From Alkalihalophilus pseudofirmus (GTDB lineage Bacteria; Bacillota; Bacilli; Bacillales; Bacillaceae_D), in assembly GCF_029094545.1 (NCBI RefSeq), contig NZ_CP117835.1, positions 124,001 to 188,000 on the forward strand: DNA of 64,000 nucleotides. Reading direction: 5' to 3'. A program made the position numbers and the translations under genes. The first letter of the stretch is position 1, and each line of letters opens with the position of its first letter. Positions 42,848 through 55,314 of the stretch are shown piece by piece. The notes beneath the pieces were generated by a model. It worked only from the letters and a program-made list of their open reading frames with translations, ran no database searches and was not told where the DNA came from.

Positions 42848-42871
42848 AGTTCTTTGAAAACTGAACAAAAG
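42848..42871 (+). other. 16S rRNA processing stem, 5' arm
   Basis: This segment, containing TTCTTTGAAAACTGAAC, is nearly perfectly complementary to 44544-44567 beyond the 16S 3' end. The pair forms the long precursor stem cut by RNase III-type enzymes. The TTCTTTGAAAACT core recurs before 23S (44621-44633). Confidence 0.75.
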
Positions 42872-42934
42872 CCAAGCGAAATAGAGATACATGATATCTC
42901 GTCAATGAATTATTTTTGAGCTTAATCAAACACT

Positions 42935-47667
<4,733 letters not shown>

Positions 47668-47680
47668 AATTATTCTTGAC

Positions 47681-47705
47681 ATATGTTTACACATTATCTA
47701 GTTTT
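47681..47705 (+). other. 23S rRNA processing stem, 3' arm
   Basis: ATATGTTTACA (47681-47691) and CATTATCTAGTTTT (47692-47705) are complementary to TGTAAACATAT (44645-44655) and AAAACTAGATAATG (44628-44641), with a 3-base bulge. They form the 23S precursor stem. The rest of 47668-47851 has a TTGAGA/TCTCAA hairpin and no gene. Confidence 0.8.
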
Positions 47706-47851
47706 GAGAGAACCATCTCAAACATTTACAAAGAGGATCGAACAGTTCGAGGAAGCGACGAAGTGAATGCCCGGAGCGTATCAAGCATACGTGAGGACAT
47801 GAATGAGGAAGCTGACGAAGAAATGTGAAGATCATCTGAAGTAAATCATAG

Positions 47852-47967
47852 TCTGGTGGCGATAGCAAAGAGGTCACACCCGTTCCCATGCCGAACACGG
47901 TCGTTAAGCTCTTTTGCGCCGATGGTAGTTGGGGGCTTCCCCCTGTGAGAGTAGGACGTTGCCAGGC
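47852..47967 (+). rRNA. rrf: 5S ribosomal RNA
   Basis: About 116 bases beginning TCTGGTGGCGATAGC and ending GGACGTTGCCAGGC, with the conserved GAGGTCACACCCGTTCCCAT and GAACACGG segments. The terminal stem pairs CTGGTGGC with GTTGCCAG. It is 185 bases after 23S. Confidence 0.95.
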
Positions 47968-47979
47968 ATTTTTTTACGT

Positions 47980-48054
47980 TCCACAGTAGCTCAGTGGTAG
48001 AGCAATCGGCTGTTAACCGATCGGTCGTAGGTTCGAGTCCTACCTGTGGAGCCA
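47980..48054 (+). tRNA. tRNA-Asn (GTT)
   Basis: Acceptor stem TCCACAG with CTGTGGA, anticodon GTT in loop CTGTTAA, TTCGAGT T-loop, encoded CCA. First tRNA after 5S, cotranscribed with the rRNA. Confidence 0.96.
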
Positions 48055-48061
48055 TTTTTAT

Positions 48062-48137
48062 GCTTCCATAGCTCAGCAGGTAGAGCACTACCATGGTAAG
48101 GTAGGGGTCAGCGGTTCGAATCCGCTTGGAAGCTCCA
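48062..48137 (+). tRNA. tRNA-Thr (GGT)
   Basis: Acceptor GCTTCCA with TGGAAGC, anticodon GGT in loop ATGGTAA closed by CTACC/GGTAG, encoded CCA. Seven bases after tRNA-Asn. Confidence 0.95.
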
Positions 48138-48166
48138 GAGAGACTTTATCTTATATCTATAGATCA

Positions 48167-48192
48167 AACCAGCCTGTTGAGGTTGGTTTTTT
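48167..48192 (+). terminator. rRNA operon terminator 1
   Basis: AACCAGCC pairs with GGTTGGTT (one G-U) around TGTTGA, followed by TTTT. Confidence 0.9.
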
Positions 48193-48275
48193 ATTTGTAG
48201 AAAAGTATATTTTCACTCTTAATCTTAATATAGTCAACTCAATACAGTAGTTTCTAAAGTCTATAAATTAAAGAT

Positions 48276-48317
48276 AAGCTCCCATTCAGGATTTTGCTCC
48301 TGAGAGAGCTTTTTTTA
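48276..48317 (+). terminator. rRNA operon terminator 2
   Basis: AAGCTC (48276-48281) pairs with GAGCTT (48306-48311), with inner TCAGG/CCTGA, followed by a T run to 48317. It is a second, backup terminator about 80 bases after the first. Confidence 0.82.
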
Positions 48318-48372
48318 GTGAAATGGGGTTGCTAGCAGGTAGAAGTAGTTGTTGACCAATAAGAGGGCCTCT

Positions 48373-48561
48373 CTATCGCGTTGAACGGCTTTTTAGCTCT
48401 TCATGAGTTAAACCTGTAACAGTTCGCACAAGCTGCAAGTCAATTCCATAATCAATCATTCTTTCAGCCACTTCTAGCCTTGTTTCATTTCTAGCTTGAT
48501 TTTTAACATATTGAAACTTTTTAATTAAATCCGCCTGCAGTATTTCTTGATCTAGATTCAT
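48373..48561 (-). CDS. Small hypothetical protein, Rpn/transposase-tail-like
   Basis: A 62-residue helical protein from the minus-strand ATG at 48561, with GGAGTGA upstream and a plausible promoter. The sequence NETRLEVAERMIDYGIDLQLVRTVTGLTHEELKSRS resembles the C-terminal helical tail of Rpn-type (PD-(D/E)XK nuclease/transposase-like) proteins, where a similar AxxMIxxGxxxxxVxxxTGLTxEEL pattern ends the chain. No nuclease domain is present upstream, so it is either a stand-alone small protein or a remnant. A longer in-frame start at 48624 overlaps the promoter. Confidence 0.6.
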   Translation of the reverse strand: MNLDQEILQADLIKKFQYVKNQARNETRLEVAERMIDYGIDLQLVRTVTGLTHEELKSRSTR

Positions 48562-48594
48562 TAAGATCACTCCATTACGTATGCTATTTATTAT

Positions 48595-48624
48595 AGTATA
48601 GCGAATATGCGTTCGTATAATCAA
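48595..48624 (-). promoter_or_regulatory. Candidate SigA promoter for the small minus-strand gene
   Basis: Minus-strand TTGATT and TATACT are separated by 18 bases, about 34 bases before the 48561 start codon. Confidence 0.6.
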
Positions 48625-48683
48625 TGGTTTTTACAGTAGAATAAAAAAAAGAAAAAAATCTATAAAAAAATGTACAAAAGGGG

Positions 48684-48712
48684 TTGTCATCGAAAAGAAT
48701 ATTGGATATAAT
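48684..48712 (+). promoter_or_regulatory. SigA-type promoter for the eight-tRNA cluster
   Basis: TTGTCA (48684-48689) and consensus TATAAT (48707-48712) have a 17-base spacer, with A-rich sequence upstream. The tRNA cluster is therefore likely independent of the rRNA operon. Confidence 0.85.
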
Positions 48713-48750
48713 ACTTTTTGTCAGCAAGAAACGACACATTCTGAAACAAT

Positions 48751-48825
48751 GGCCCGTTGGTCAAGCGGTTAAGACACCGCCCTTTCACGGCGGTAACACG
48801 GGTTCGAATCCCGTACGGGTCACCA
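48751..48825 (+). tRNA. tRNA-Glu (TTC)
   Basis: Acceptor GGCCCGT with ACGGGTC, anticodon stem CCGCC/GGCGG around loop CTTTCAC (anticodon TTC), encoded CCA. Confidence 0.95.
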
Positions 48826-48871
48826 TTAATTTTATATCATACATAAATGACTTACTTTTAAGACAAGCTAT

Positions 48872-48947
48872 GGAGGATTAGCTCAGCTGGGAGAGCACCT
48901 GCCTTACAAGCAGGGGGTCGGCGGTTCGAGCCCGTCATCCTCCACCA
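48872..48947 (+). tRNA. tRNA-Val (TAC)
   Basis: Acceptor GGAGGAT with ATCCTCC, anticodon loop CTTACAA between CCTGC and GCAGG (anticodon TAC), encoded CCA. Confidence 0.95.
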
Positions 48948-48950
48948 TAT

Positions 48951-49023
<73 letters not shown>

Positions 49024-49039
49024 CTCTTATTAGTTAAGT

Positions 49040-49124
49040 GGAGGGGTAGCGAAGTGGCTAAACGCGGCGGACTGTAAATCCGCTCCCTCCGGGTTCGGCG
49101 GTTCGAATCCGTCCCCCTCCACCA
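49040..49124 (+). tRNA. tRNA-Tyr (GTA)
   Basis: Class II tRNA with a long variable arm (CTCCCTCCGGGTTCGG region), anticodon loop CTGTAAA (GTA), acceptor GGAGGGG with CCCCTCC, encoded CCA. Confidence 0.94.
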
Positions 49125-49131
49125 TTTATGT

Positions 49132-49206
49132 TGGGCTATCGCCAAGCGGTAAGGCAACGGATTTTGATTCCGTCATGCGTAGGTTCGAATCCTGCTAGCC
49201 CAGCCA
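49132..49206 (+). tRNA. tRNA-Gln (TTG)
   Basis: Acceptor TGGGCTA with TAGCCCA, anticodon loop TTTTGAT (TTG), encoded CCA. Confidence 0.94.
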
Positions 49207-49212
49207 TTTTTA

Positions 49213-49285
49213 GAGCCATTAGCTCAGTTGGTAGAGCATCTGACTTTTAATCAGAGGGTCGAAGGTTCGAGTCCTTCATGGCTCA
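49213..49285 (+). tRNA. tRNA-Lys (TTT), no encoded CCA
   Basis: Acceptor GAGCCAT with ATGGCTC, anticodon loop CTTTTAA (TTT). The discriminator A is followed directly by TTTTT, so CCA is not encoded. Confidence 0.94.
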
Positions 49286-49320
49286 TTTTTATATCGTTCA
49301 TCTTCCTAAGGTGAACTGAT

Positions 49321-49395
49321 GCGGAAGTAGTTCAGTGGTAGAACACCACCTTGCCAAGGTGGGGGTCGCGAGTTCGAATCTCGTCTTCCGCTCCA
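49321..49395 (+). tRNA. tRNA-Gly (GCC)
   Basis: Acceptor GCGGAAG with CTTCCGC, anticodon loop TTGCCAA between CCACC and GGTGG (GCC), encoded CCA. Confidence 0.95.
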
Positions 49396-49402
49396 TACAT
49401 AA

Positions 49403-49478
49403 GGGGCCTTAGCTCAGCTGGGAGAGCGCCTGCCTTGCACGCAGGAGGTCAGCGGTTCGATCCCGCTAGGCTCCACCA
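49403..49478 (+). tRNA. tRNA-Ala (TGC)
   Basis: Acceptor GGGGCCT with AGGCTCC, anticodon loop CTTGCAC between CCTGC and GCAGG (TGC), encoded CCA. Last of the cluster. Confidence 0.95.
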
Positions 49479-49492
49479 AACTTACATATTTC

Positions 49493-49522
49493 AACCCTTA
49501 GCCTGCCAGCTAAGGGTTTTTT
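49493..49522 (+). terminator. Terminator of the tRNA cluster
   Basis: AACCCTTAGC pairs perfectly with GCTAAGGGTT around CTGCCA, followed by TTTT. It ends just before the convergent Spo0E-like gene. Confidence 0.93.
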
Positions 49523-49528
49523 ATTGTT

Positions 49529-49702
49529 TTATTCTTCTTTTAATAACAAATCATATTCGTTCAGTAATTCATCTAAATGTTGACTTTGCCAAACAATCAA
49601 TTCTGAATGCAAGGGCATTGTCTGTGCAAGTTCATTCAATTTATGTCTAGCTGCTTCAATTTGATAAAGAAGATCGTTGTGTGAGCATGTCATCATAAGC
49701 AT
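49529..49702 (-). CDS. Spo0E-family aspartyl-phosphate phosphatase
   Basis: A 57-residue protein found by reading the minus strand. The sequence LYQIEAARHKLNELAQ, then SELIVWQSQHLDELLNEYD, has the two-helix layout of the Spo0E family; the SQxLDxLLxxY signature is complete, with Asp44 as the expected catalytic acid. Family members dephosphorylate Spo0A-phosphate and delay sporulation. SD AGGAGGG lies eight bases before the first ATG; two further in-frame ATGs follow. Which paralogue it is cannot be told here. Confidence 0.85.
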   Translation of the reverse strand: MLMMTCSHNDLLYQIEAARHKLNELAQTMPLHSELIVWQSQHLDELLNEYDLLLKEE

Positions 49703-49845
49703 ATTTTACACCCTCCTAACGGAAATAACTGGTTATTATTTGAATACCCATTATTATCAAATTAAAACATCATTAGGAAGTTGGTTATATTTTTTTATGA
49801 TAAAATAATAGAAGCAAAGAAAAAAATGAAATAATACCTAATGAA

Positions 49846-49872
49846 TGAAACCTAATAATAAATCCAAACGTA
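49846..49872 (+). promoter_or_regulatory. SigW autoregulatory promoter
   Basis: TGAAAC (49846-49851) and CGTA (49869-49872) match the ECF SigW consensus, with a 17-base spacer, 36 bases upstream of sigW. SigW genes in bacilli are autoregulated. Confidence 0.85.
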
Positions 49873-49908
49873 AATCACTATAGATTGAATATAAGCAGGG
49901 GATAAATA

Positions 49909-50472
49909 ATGGAAGCGATTGTGAAACGAATCATCCTAGAAATAAAACAAGGTGATGAGCAAGCATTTGCAGAGTTGGTAGAGTTATATAAAGACAAAGT
50001 ATATCAAGTAGCATATCGTATGGTTGGTAACGCTCATGAAGCACAAGATGTCGCTCAAGAGGCTTTTCTCCGTGCTTATACTAATCTCGATCGTTTCGAT
50101 ACGAATCGTAAGTTCTCAACATGGATTTTCCGCATTGCAACAAATGTGGCGATTGACCGTTTGAGAAAAAAGAAGCCTGATTTCTATTTGCAAGATCAAG
50201 TTCAAGGGTCTCGGGATCTAACCTATGAAAGTCAATTAGCAGCAAGTGATGATCTTCCTGAAGAACAAATTGTCACCGCTGAAATGCAGGAGTGGGTTCA
50301 AGGTGAAATTAATAGGCTGCCTGTTAAATATCGAACAGCTATCATATTGAAATATTTAGAAGACCTTTCATTAAAGGAAATTAGTGAGATTATGGATCTG
50401 CCTGTATCTACTGTGAAGACTCGTATTCACCGTGGCAGAGAAGCGCTAAGAAAGCGAATGCGTCATTTGTAG
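49909..50472 (+). CDS. sigW: ECF sigma factor SigW
   Basis: A 187-residue extracytoplasmic-function sigma factor. Region 2 (about 20-90, with DVAQEAFLRAYTNLDRFDTNRKFSTWIFRIATNVAIDRLRKKKP) recognises the -10, and region 4 (about 130-185, ending ISEIMDLPVSTVKTRIHRGREALRKRM) recognises the TGAAAC -35. In bacilli it responds to antimicrobial peptides, detergents and alkaline shock. It is followed after 16 bases by its anti-sigma gene and preceded by a self-type promoter. Confidence 0.95.
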   Translation: MEAIVKRIILEIKQGDEQAFAELVELYKDKVYQVAYRMVGNAHEAQDVAQEAFLRAYTNLDRFDTNRKFSTWIFRIATNVAIDRLRKKKPDFYLQDQVQGSRDLTYESQLAASDDLPEEQIVTAEMQEWVQGEINRLPVKYRTAIILKYLEDLSLKEISEIMDLPVSTVKTRIHRGREALRKRMRHL

Positions 50473-50488
50473 AAAGGAGGACTTAATG

Positions 50489-51136
50489 ATGAAATGTGAA
50501 CAAAGCTATGAGCAATTAATTCATAAATACTTAGACGGTGAAGCCACTTCAACAGAGAGACAAACGTTAGAAAAACACCTTAATGAATGTCCTCATTGCA
50601 TGCTGCATGTTCGTGAATTAAAGAAGGCTATTGCCTTTGTCCAAAGTGCCTCCCATATTGAAGCACCTAAAGATTTTACAGCAAAAGTGATGGCTGACCT
50701 GCCTCAAAAGAAAACCACATCAAAAACCAAATCTACTTGGAAGCGGTGGATGAAGAACCACCCTATTCTTGTAGCGGCTGCTGTATTTATTTTACTCATG
50801 TCAACAAGTATCTCTACTTTATGGCAAGGGAACAATAATGATCAAATTAGCTTTACAGGCTCAGGGAATGTTCAGATTGATCATGAAAGTGGACGTGTCA
50901 TTGTTCCCGAGGGAGAAGTGATTGATGGCGATCTTGTCATTCGAAATGGAGAGTTAGTGGTGGAAGGTGAGGTGCGGGGCAATATCTTATTAGTGAACAG
51001 CCAACCGTATTTAGCTTCTGCCGGTAGTGTTTCAGGAGAAATTGATGAAGTAGACCAAGTGCTTGATTGGGTATGGTATCACACGAAAACTTTCTTCAAT
51101 GAAGTTCTCTCAATTATTCAACGAGACGAGCAATAG
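50489..51136 (+). CDS. rsiW: Anti-sigma-W factor RsiW
   Basis: A 215-residue single-pass membrane anti-sigma factor. The cytosolic zinc anti-sigma domain has Cys3, His30, Cys34 and Cys37; these positions agree with B. subtilis RsiW only if translation starts at the second ATG (50489), which also gives an 8-base SD spacing. The membrane span is about 90-110. The extracytoplasmic part has a repetitive beta-rich segment (VIVPEGEVIDGDLVIRNGELVVEGEVRGN). It is degraded stepwise (PrsW/RasP type) to free SigW in relatives. Confidence 0.93.
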   Translation: MKCEQSYEQLIHKYLDGEATSTERQTLEKHLNECPHCMLHVRELKKAIAFVQSASHIEAPKDFTAKVMADLPQKKTTSKTKSTWKRWMKNHPILVAAAVFILLMSTSISTLWQGNNNDQISFTGSGNVQIDHESGRVIVPEGEVIDGDLVIRNGELVVEGEVRGNILLVNSQPYLASAGSVSGEIDEVDQVLDWVWYHTKTFFNEVLSIIQRDEQ

Positions 51137-51152
51137 TAAGGCCTGATAACTG

Positions 51153-51175
51153 AGCTCCGATAAGGGGCTTTTTTT
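51153..51175 (+). terminator. Terminator after sigW-rsiW
   Basis: AGCTCC pairs with GGGGCT around GATAA, followed by seven T. Confidence 0.88.
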
Positions 51176-51242
51176 AATGACCTTTATTAATAATCTTTTC
51201 TAATTGAGCGAGAAACGGGTCTAAAAAGAAATAATGAATGTA

Positions 51243-51251
51243 TGGTATAAT
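51243..51251 (+). promoter_or_regulatory. Candidate extended -10 promoter for cdaA
   Basis: TGGTATAAT (51243-51251) is an extended -10 with consensus TATAAT, but no good -35 is visible. The remaining gap to 51432 shows no clear structure. Confidence 0.5.
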
Positions 51252-51432
51252 GATACAGTTGAGTGAAATGGCTTCATGAAATGACTTCAATGAGTTATTG
51301 CTTATATTGAAGACAATTCGTTTTGAATGAATAAAAGTTGTGTAAAATGACTAATACCTACAAAATTATGTATAGATTACGGGTAAACAATGAAAGTAGT
51401 AGTTGAATGCTAATGGTTTGGAGGAAAGTGCC

Positions 51433-52257
51433 ATGTTCCCATTCGAGGATTATACGTGGCTCAATTATATTGGGCAGGTTGTAGATATTTTACTTGTCAC
51501 ATACGTTGTGTACAAGCTCATTATGATCATACGCGGCACACGAGCAGTACAGCTTGTTAAAGGGATAACCGTTATCCTCGTTGTATGGTTTATAAGTAGA
51601 TTTTTTGGCCTTAGAACGCTTGAATTCCTCATGTCTCAAACCTTAACTTATGGTTTGTTAGCGATTATTATCATCTTCCAGCCGGAATTGAGACGTGCGC
51701 TTGAACAACTGGGCCGAGGACGCTTTTTCTCAAGCAGAACACCACCAGAAGATGATTCTACGAAAAAATCAATTGAAGGCATCGTAAAGGCTTCTGTTTA
51801 TATGGGGAAACGTCGCATTGGAGCGTTAATGTCTGTTGAACGAGAGACGGGGATGTCTGATTATGTGGAAACAGGTATTGCAATGGACGCTCACTTAACA
51901 TCAGAGCTATTAATCAACACTTTTATCCCGAATACTCCTCTGCATGACGGAGCCGTTATTATTAAAGGAGATAAGATATTGGCTGCAGGTTGTTATCTTC
52001 CTTTATCTGAGAATCCATTTATCTCAAAAGAACTCGGGACGCGTCACAGAGCAGCGCTTGGAGTCAGTGAGGTTACAGATTGTTTAACGATCATTGTCTC
52101 AGAAGAAACGGGTGCGATTTCATTAACTAAAAATAGTGAATTGCACAGGGATCTAGATGAAGAACAATTAAGGTTATTGCTAGAAAATAATTTGTTAACA
52201 GAAAGCAAGCAGCAAACATCTTCTCGCTGGAAGTGGGGAGGGAAGAAGAATGGATAA
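51433..52257 (+). CDS. cdaA: Diadenylate cyclase CdaA
   Basis: A 274-residue membrane enzyme making c-di-AMP from two ATP. Three N-terminal spans (about 12-32, 40-58, 64-82) precede a DAC domain with the signature DGA (172-174, in LHDGAVIIKG) and RHR (204-206, in GTRHRAALG). The ATG at 51433 has GGAGGA seven bases upstream; a TTG at 51403 is rejected. c-di-AMP controls potassium and osmolyte uptake. The 3' end overlaps cdaR by 8 bases. Confidence 0.95.
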   Translation: MFPFEDYTWLNYIGQVVDILLVTYVVYKLIMIIRGTRAVQLVKGITVILVVWFISRFFGLRTLEFLMSQTLTYGLLAIIIIFQPELRRALEQLGRGRFFSSRTPPEDDSTKKSIEGIVKASVYMGKRRIGALMSVERETGMSDYVETGIAMDAHLTSELLINTFIPNTPLHDGAVIIKGDKILAAGCYLPLSENPFISKELGTRHRAALGVSEVTDCLTIIVSEETGAISLTKNSELHRDLDEEQLRLLLENNLLTESKQQTSSRWKWGGKKNG

Positions 52258-53494
52258 ACTATTTAACAGTCATTGGTTTGTAAAAATTATTTCCTTCTTT
52301 ATTGCTTTGATGTTATTTGCGATGGTGAATATGGATGATTTGACCAGCCAGCCTGGCATATTGCCATCCTTAAGTGATAGAACTTCAACGCTTGAAGAAG
52401 TGGAAGTTTCTGTTTTATATGATGAAGAGAATTTTGCAATTGTCGATCAAACCGAGCATGTTCAGGTGAAATTAAGCGGCTCTCAAAGTGCAATCGCATT
52501 TTTTCAGCTGATGAGACCGACATATGAGGTTTTTGTAGATGTTACAGAGAGACAAGAAGGAGTACATACACTAAGCATTCAACATAGAGGGTTTCCGGGT
52601 GATTTATCCGTTTCTATTGTGCCTCAATTTGCTAGAGTGGAACTCCAAGAAAAGCAAACCGTGTCTATCCCGGTTGATGTAGAGCTTGTCAATACTGATG
52701 GGGTAAAGGAAGGCTATTCAGTAGGCACGCCGATGGTTTCTCCTGTTAATGTCACAGTGACAGCAGCGAGGGAAGTAGCTGCTGAAGTAGCAGATGCTAA
52801 AGCTTATGTAGATGTGACAGACGCAGATAAAATGCTTGAGGAAGCCGTACCGGTTAAACTGTATGACAGCAGCGGAAATGAGCTTCACTTAGATGTAGAA
52901 CCAGGTATTGTTGATGTAAGGGTGCCTGTCACAAGCCCTAATAAAAGTGTGCCGATTAAAGTCTCACGCGAAGGCGAGCTTGAAGAAGGCTTAAGTATCG
53001 AGTCAGTAAACGTTGAACCAAAAGAAGCGGTTATCTACGGTCCCTTTGATGTGATCGAGTCGATAAATGTGTTAGAAGGATTAACGATTGACCTTGATGA
53101 AATAACAGAAAGCGAAACTTTCACAATGGAGCTTCCTGTACCAGCAGGAGTGCAGACGATTGATCCTGAAGTGGTGGAAGTGACTGTGAATGTAGCAGAA
53201 GAAGAATCTAGACAATGGTCAGATGTATCGATTGAAATGATTGGTGCGAGCGACGAAACAGATGTCCGTTTCAATGAAGGAGAGGATGATACCCTTTCTA
53301 TTATTGCTCACGGAGCAGAAACGAATCTCGACCAATTTTCTGTAGATGATATTCAAGTCTATATTGATGTTAGCGGCTTAAGTGAAGGGGAGCATTCCGT
53401 TCCTATTCAAATTAACGGCCCTCAAAATATTCGGTTTAGTGTGAGTAAAACAAATGTAGAGGTAATCGTCTCAGACCAATCAGAATCTGAGTGA
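52250..53494 (+). CDS. cdaR: CdaA regulatory protein CdaR (YbbR domains)
   Basis: A 414-residue protein with an N-terminal membrane anchor (about 10-28) followed by about four YbbR repeats outside the membrane (roughly 45-130, 140-215, 225-300, 310-395; repeated patterns like PVNVTVTA, PKEAVIYGP, EVVEVTVNV). In relatives it modulates CdaA activity and binds it. It is shorter than the B. subtilis protein, mostly at the acidic C-terminal tail. It is translationally coupled to cdaA and precedes glmM. Confidence 0.92.
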   Translation: MDKLFNSHWFVKIISFFIALMLFAMVNMDDLTSQPGILPSLSDRTSTLEEVEVSVLYDEENFAIVDQTEHVQVKLSGSQSAIAFFQLMRPTYEVFVDVTERQEGVHTLSIQHRGFPGDLSVSIVPQFARVELQEKQTVSIPVDVELVNTDGVKEGYSVGTPMVSPVNVTVTAAREVAAEVADAKAYVDVTDADKMLEEAVPVKLYDSSGNELHLDVEPGIVDVRVPVTSPNKSVPIKVSREGELEEGLSIESVNVEPKEAVIYGPFDVIESINVLEGLTIDLDEITESETFTMELPVPAGVQTIDPEVVEVTVNVAEEESRQWSDVSIEMIGASDETDVRFNEGEDDTLSIIAHGAETNLDQFSVDDIQVYIDVSGLSEGEHSVPIQINGPQNIRFSVSKTNVEVIVSDQSESE

Positions 53495-53520
53495 TGATAG
53501 CTGAAGGAGAGAGTTAAAAC

Positions 53521-54870
53521 ATGGGTAAATATTTTGGTACAGATGGTGTAAGAGGAGTTGCAAATAAGGATTTAACACCTGAGCTTGCATTTAAGTTAGG
53601 GAGAATGGGTGGTTATGTCTTAACTAAGCAAACAGATAAACCGCGTGTGGTCATTGGACGTGATACGCGGATTTCAGGTGAAATGCTTGAGAGCGCATTA
53701 GTTGCCGGGCTCTTGTCTATTGGTGCAGAAGTTATGCGTTTAGGTGTTATTTCAACTCCTGGGGTTGCTTATTTGACAAAGGCGTTAAGCGCTGATGCTG
53801 GTGTAATGATTTCAGCTTCCCACAATCCAGTGCCTGATAACGGCATCAAATTCTTTGGTCCTGATGGCTTTAAATTGTTAGATGAGCAAGAAAAAGAAAT
53901 TGAAGACCTTATTGACCAGACAGAAGATGCCCTGCCGCGTCCTGTTGGGGACGCTGTCGGGCAAGTAAATGATTATTTTGAAGGCGGACAGAAATACATT
54001 CAGTTCTTAAAGCAAACGGTTCAAGACGATTTTTCTGGCATCCATATTGCGCTTGATTGTGCTAACGGGGCAGCATCATCCCTTGCACCGCATTTATTCG
54101 CAGATCTTGAAGCGGATATTTCAACAATGGGTACCTCGCCAAACGGTATAAACATTAATGAAGACTGTGGTTCCACTCACCCAGAACACCTTGCAGAGCT
54201 TGTAGTAGAAAAGGGAGCACAAGTAGGACTGGCATTTGATGGAGATGCTGATCGTCTGATTGCAATTGATGAAAACGGGCAGATCGTTGATGGGGATCAC
54301 ATTATGTTCATCTGTGCGAAGTTCATGAAGGAGCAAGGCTGGCTTAATCACGGAACCGTCGTATCAACAGTAATGAGTAACCTTGGCTTCTACAAAGGCT
54401 TAGAAGAGGCTGGTATTGATACGAAGCAAACTGGTGTTGGTGATCGCTATGTGATGGAGGAAATGAGAAAGGGAGGCTACAACTTAGGTGGTGAGCAATC
54501 CGGACATATTATTTTCCTAGATCATATTACAACAGGTGATGGGATGTTATCAGCGCTTCAGCTGGTTAATATCATGAAAGTAACGGGCAAGAAGCTGTCT
54601 GAGCTGGCAAGTGAGATGGAAACATTCCCTCAAACGCTTGTAAATGTTCGTGTGACGGATAAGCATGCCGTAACGGATAATGAGAAGGTTCGTGCATCTA
54701 TTGAAGCAGTAGAGGCAGATATGGCAGGAGAAGGACGTGTTCTTGTACGACCATCAGGAACGGAGCCGCTTGTTCGCGTGATGGTAGAGGCTAAAACAGA
54801 AGAAAAATGTGAACAATATGTAACAGAAATTGCTAAGGTCGTTGAAGCAGAAATGGGCTTGGCTGAGTAA
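53521..54870 (+). CDS. glmM: Phosphoglucosamine mutase GlmM
   Basis: A 449-residue enzyme converting glucosamine-6-phosphate to glucosamine-1-phosphate for UDP-GlcNAc. The phosphoserine loop is [12 protein letters not shown] with Ser100; the metal loop FDGDADR carries three Asp (about 240-244), the substrate loop is GGEQSGH, and the phosphate-binding loop [12 protein letters not shown] is intact. In relatives GlmM also binds and inhibits CdaA, consistent with the conserved cdaA-cdaR-glmM operon. Confidence 0.96.
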   Translation: MGKYFGTDGVRGVANKDLTPELAFKLGRMGGYVLTKQTDKPRVVIGRDTRISGEMLESALVAGLLSIGAEVMRLGVISTPGVAYLTKALSADAGVMISASHNPVPDNGIKFFGPDGFKLLDEQEKEIEDLIDQTEDALPRPVGDAVGQVNDYFEGGQKYIQFLKQTVQDDFSGIHIALDCANGAASSLAPHLFADLEADISTMGTSPNGININEDCGSTHPEHLAELVVEKGAQVGLAFDGDADRLIAIDENGQIVDGDHIMFICAKFMKEQGWLNHGTVVSTVMSNLGFYKGLEEAGIDTKQTGVGDRYVMEEMRKGGYNLGGEQSGHIIFLDHITTGDGMLSALQLVNIMKVTGKKLSELASEMETFPQTLVNVRVTDKHAVTDNEKVRASIEAVEADMAGEGRVLVRPSGTEPLVRVMVEAKTEEKCEQYVTEIAKVVEAEMGLAE

Positions 54871-54874
54871 AGAT

Positions 54875-54920
54875 TATGCATGAGAGGTGAACCAAATCCA
54901 CTTCTCATGCATATTTTTTT
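54875..54920 (+). terminator. Terminator after glmM
   Basis: A 15-bp stem (TATGCATGAGAGGTG with CACTTCTCATGCATA, one G-U) is followed by TTTTTTT. It separates glmM from the ribozyme-controlled glmS. Confidence 0.95.
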
Positions 54921-54999
54921 AGTATTGCAAGGTTCTCTCACTCTTTCATCTAATCTTCTAAAAATCTTCTAAAATAAGGTGTAAAAATCTTACCAATGA

Positions 55000-55028
55000 T
55001 TGACGTTCATACATCAATCTTGTATGAT
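55000..55028 (+). promoter_or_regulatory. SigA-type promoter for glmS
   Basis: TTGACG (55000-55005) and TATGAT (55023-55028) have a 17-base spacer. The start is near 55035, so about 45 bases precede the ribozyme cleavage site. Confidence 0.85.
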
Positions 55029-55079
55029 AATGTTTGTATTTATAACGAGGAGGGTAGAGGTATTTTGGTAGAAATAAAA

Positions 55080-55214
55080 AGCGCCTGAACTACACATGGA
55101 CGGAAATCTGTGTAGTTGACGAGGAGAGGGTTTATCGATTGTTCGGCGGATGCCCTCCGGTTGTAGCATGACAGCCGTTAAGTTTCTGTAAAAAACAAAG
55201 GGGTGACTCTTTGC
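55080..55214 (+). ncRNA. glmS ribozyme/riboswitch
   Basis: The sequence has the conserved glmS ribozyme layout: cleavage site A|GCGCC (between 55080 and 55081), P2 stem ACTACACA/TGTGTAGT, the core ACGAGGAGAGGGTTTATCGATTG-type segment, CGGCGGATGCCC...CCGGTTG, and the 3' part ACAAAGGGGTGACTCTTTG. It binds glucosamine-6-phosphate and cuts itself, so the glmS mRNA is destroyed when product is plentiful. Confidence 0.95.
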
Positions 55215-55259
55215 ACAAAATCAGAAACAGCATGCCACAATAATTAAAATGAAAAGAGT

Positions 55260-55292
55260 GGGGGCAAGTATGCCCTCTAGGTTTCTTGCCCC
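55260..55292 (+). other. Hairpin between glmS ribozyme and glmS start
   Basis: GGGGCAAG (55261-55268) pairs perfectly with CTTGCCCC (55285-55292) across a 16-base loop; there is no T run. It lies about 10 bases before the SD and may stabilise the mRNA or tune translation. Confidence 0.6.
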
Positions 55293-55314
55293 TGACTTCA
55301 GGAGGTAATTTATT

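Noticed and set aside
48138-48750. Integrated element or attachment site beside the tRNA genes
   Set aside because: I found no direct repeat of a tRNA 3' end, integrase or cargo genes; the stretch holds only terminators and one small gene.
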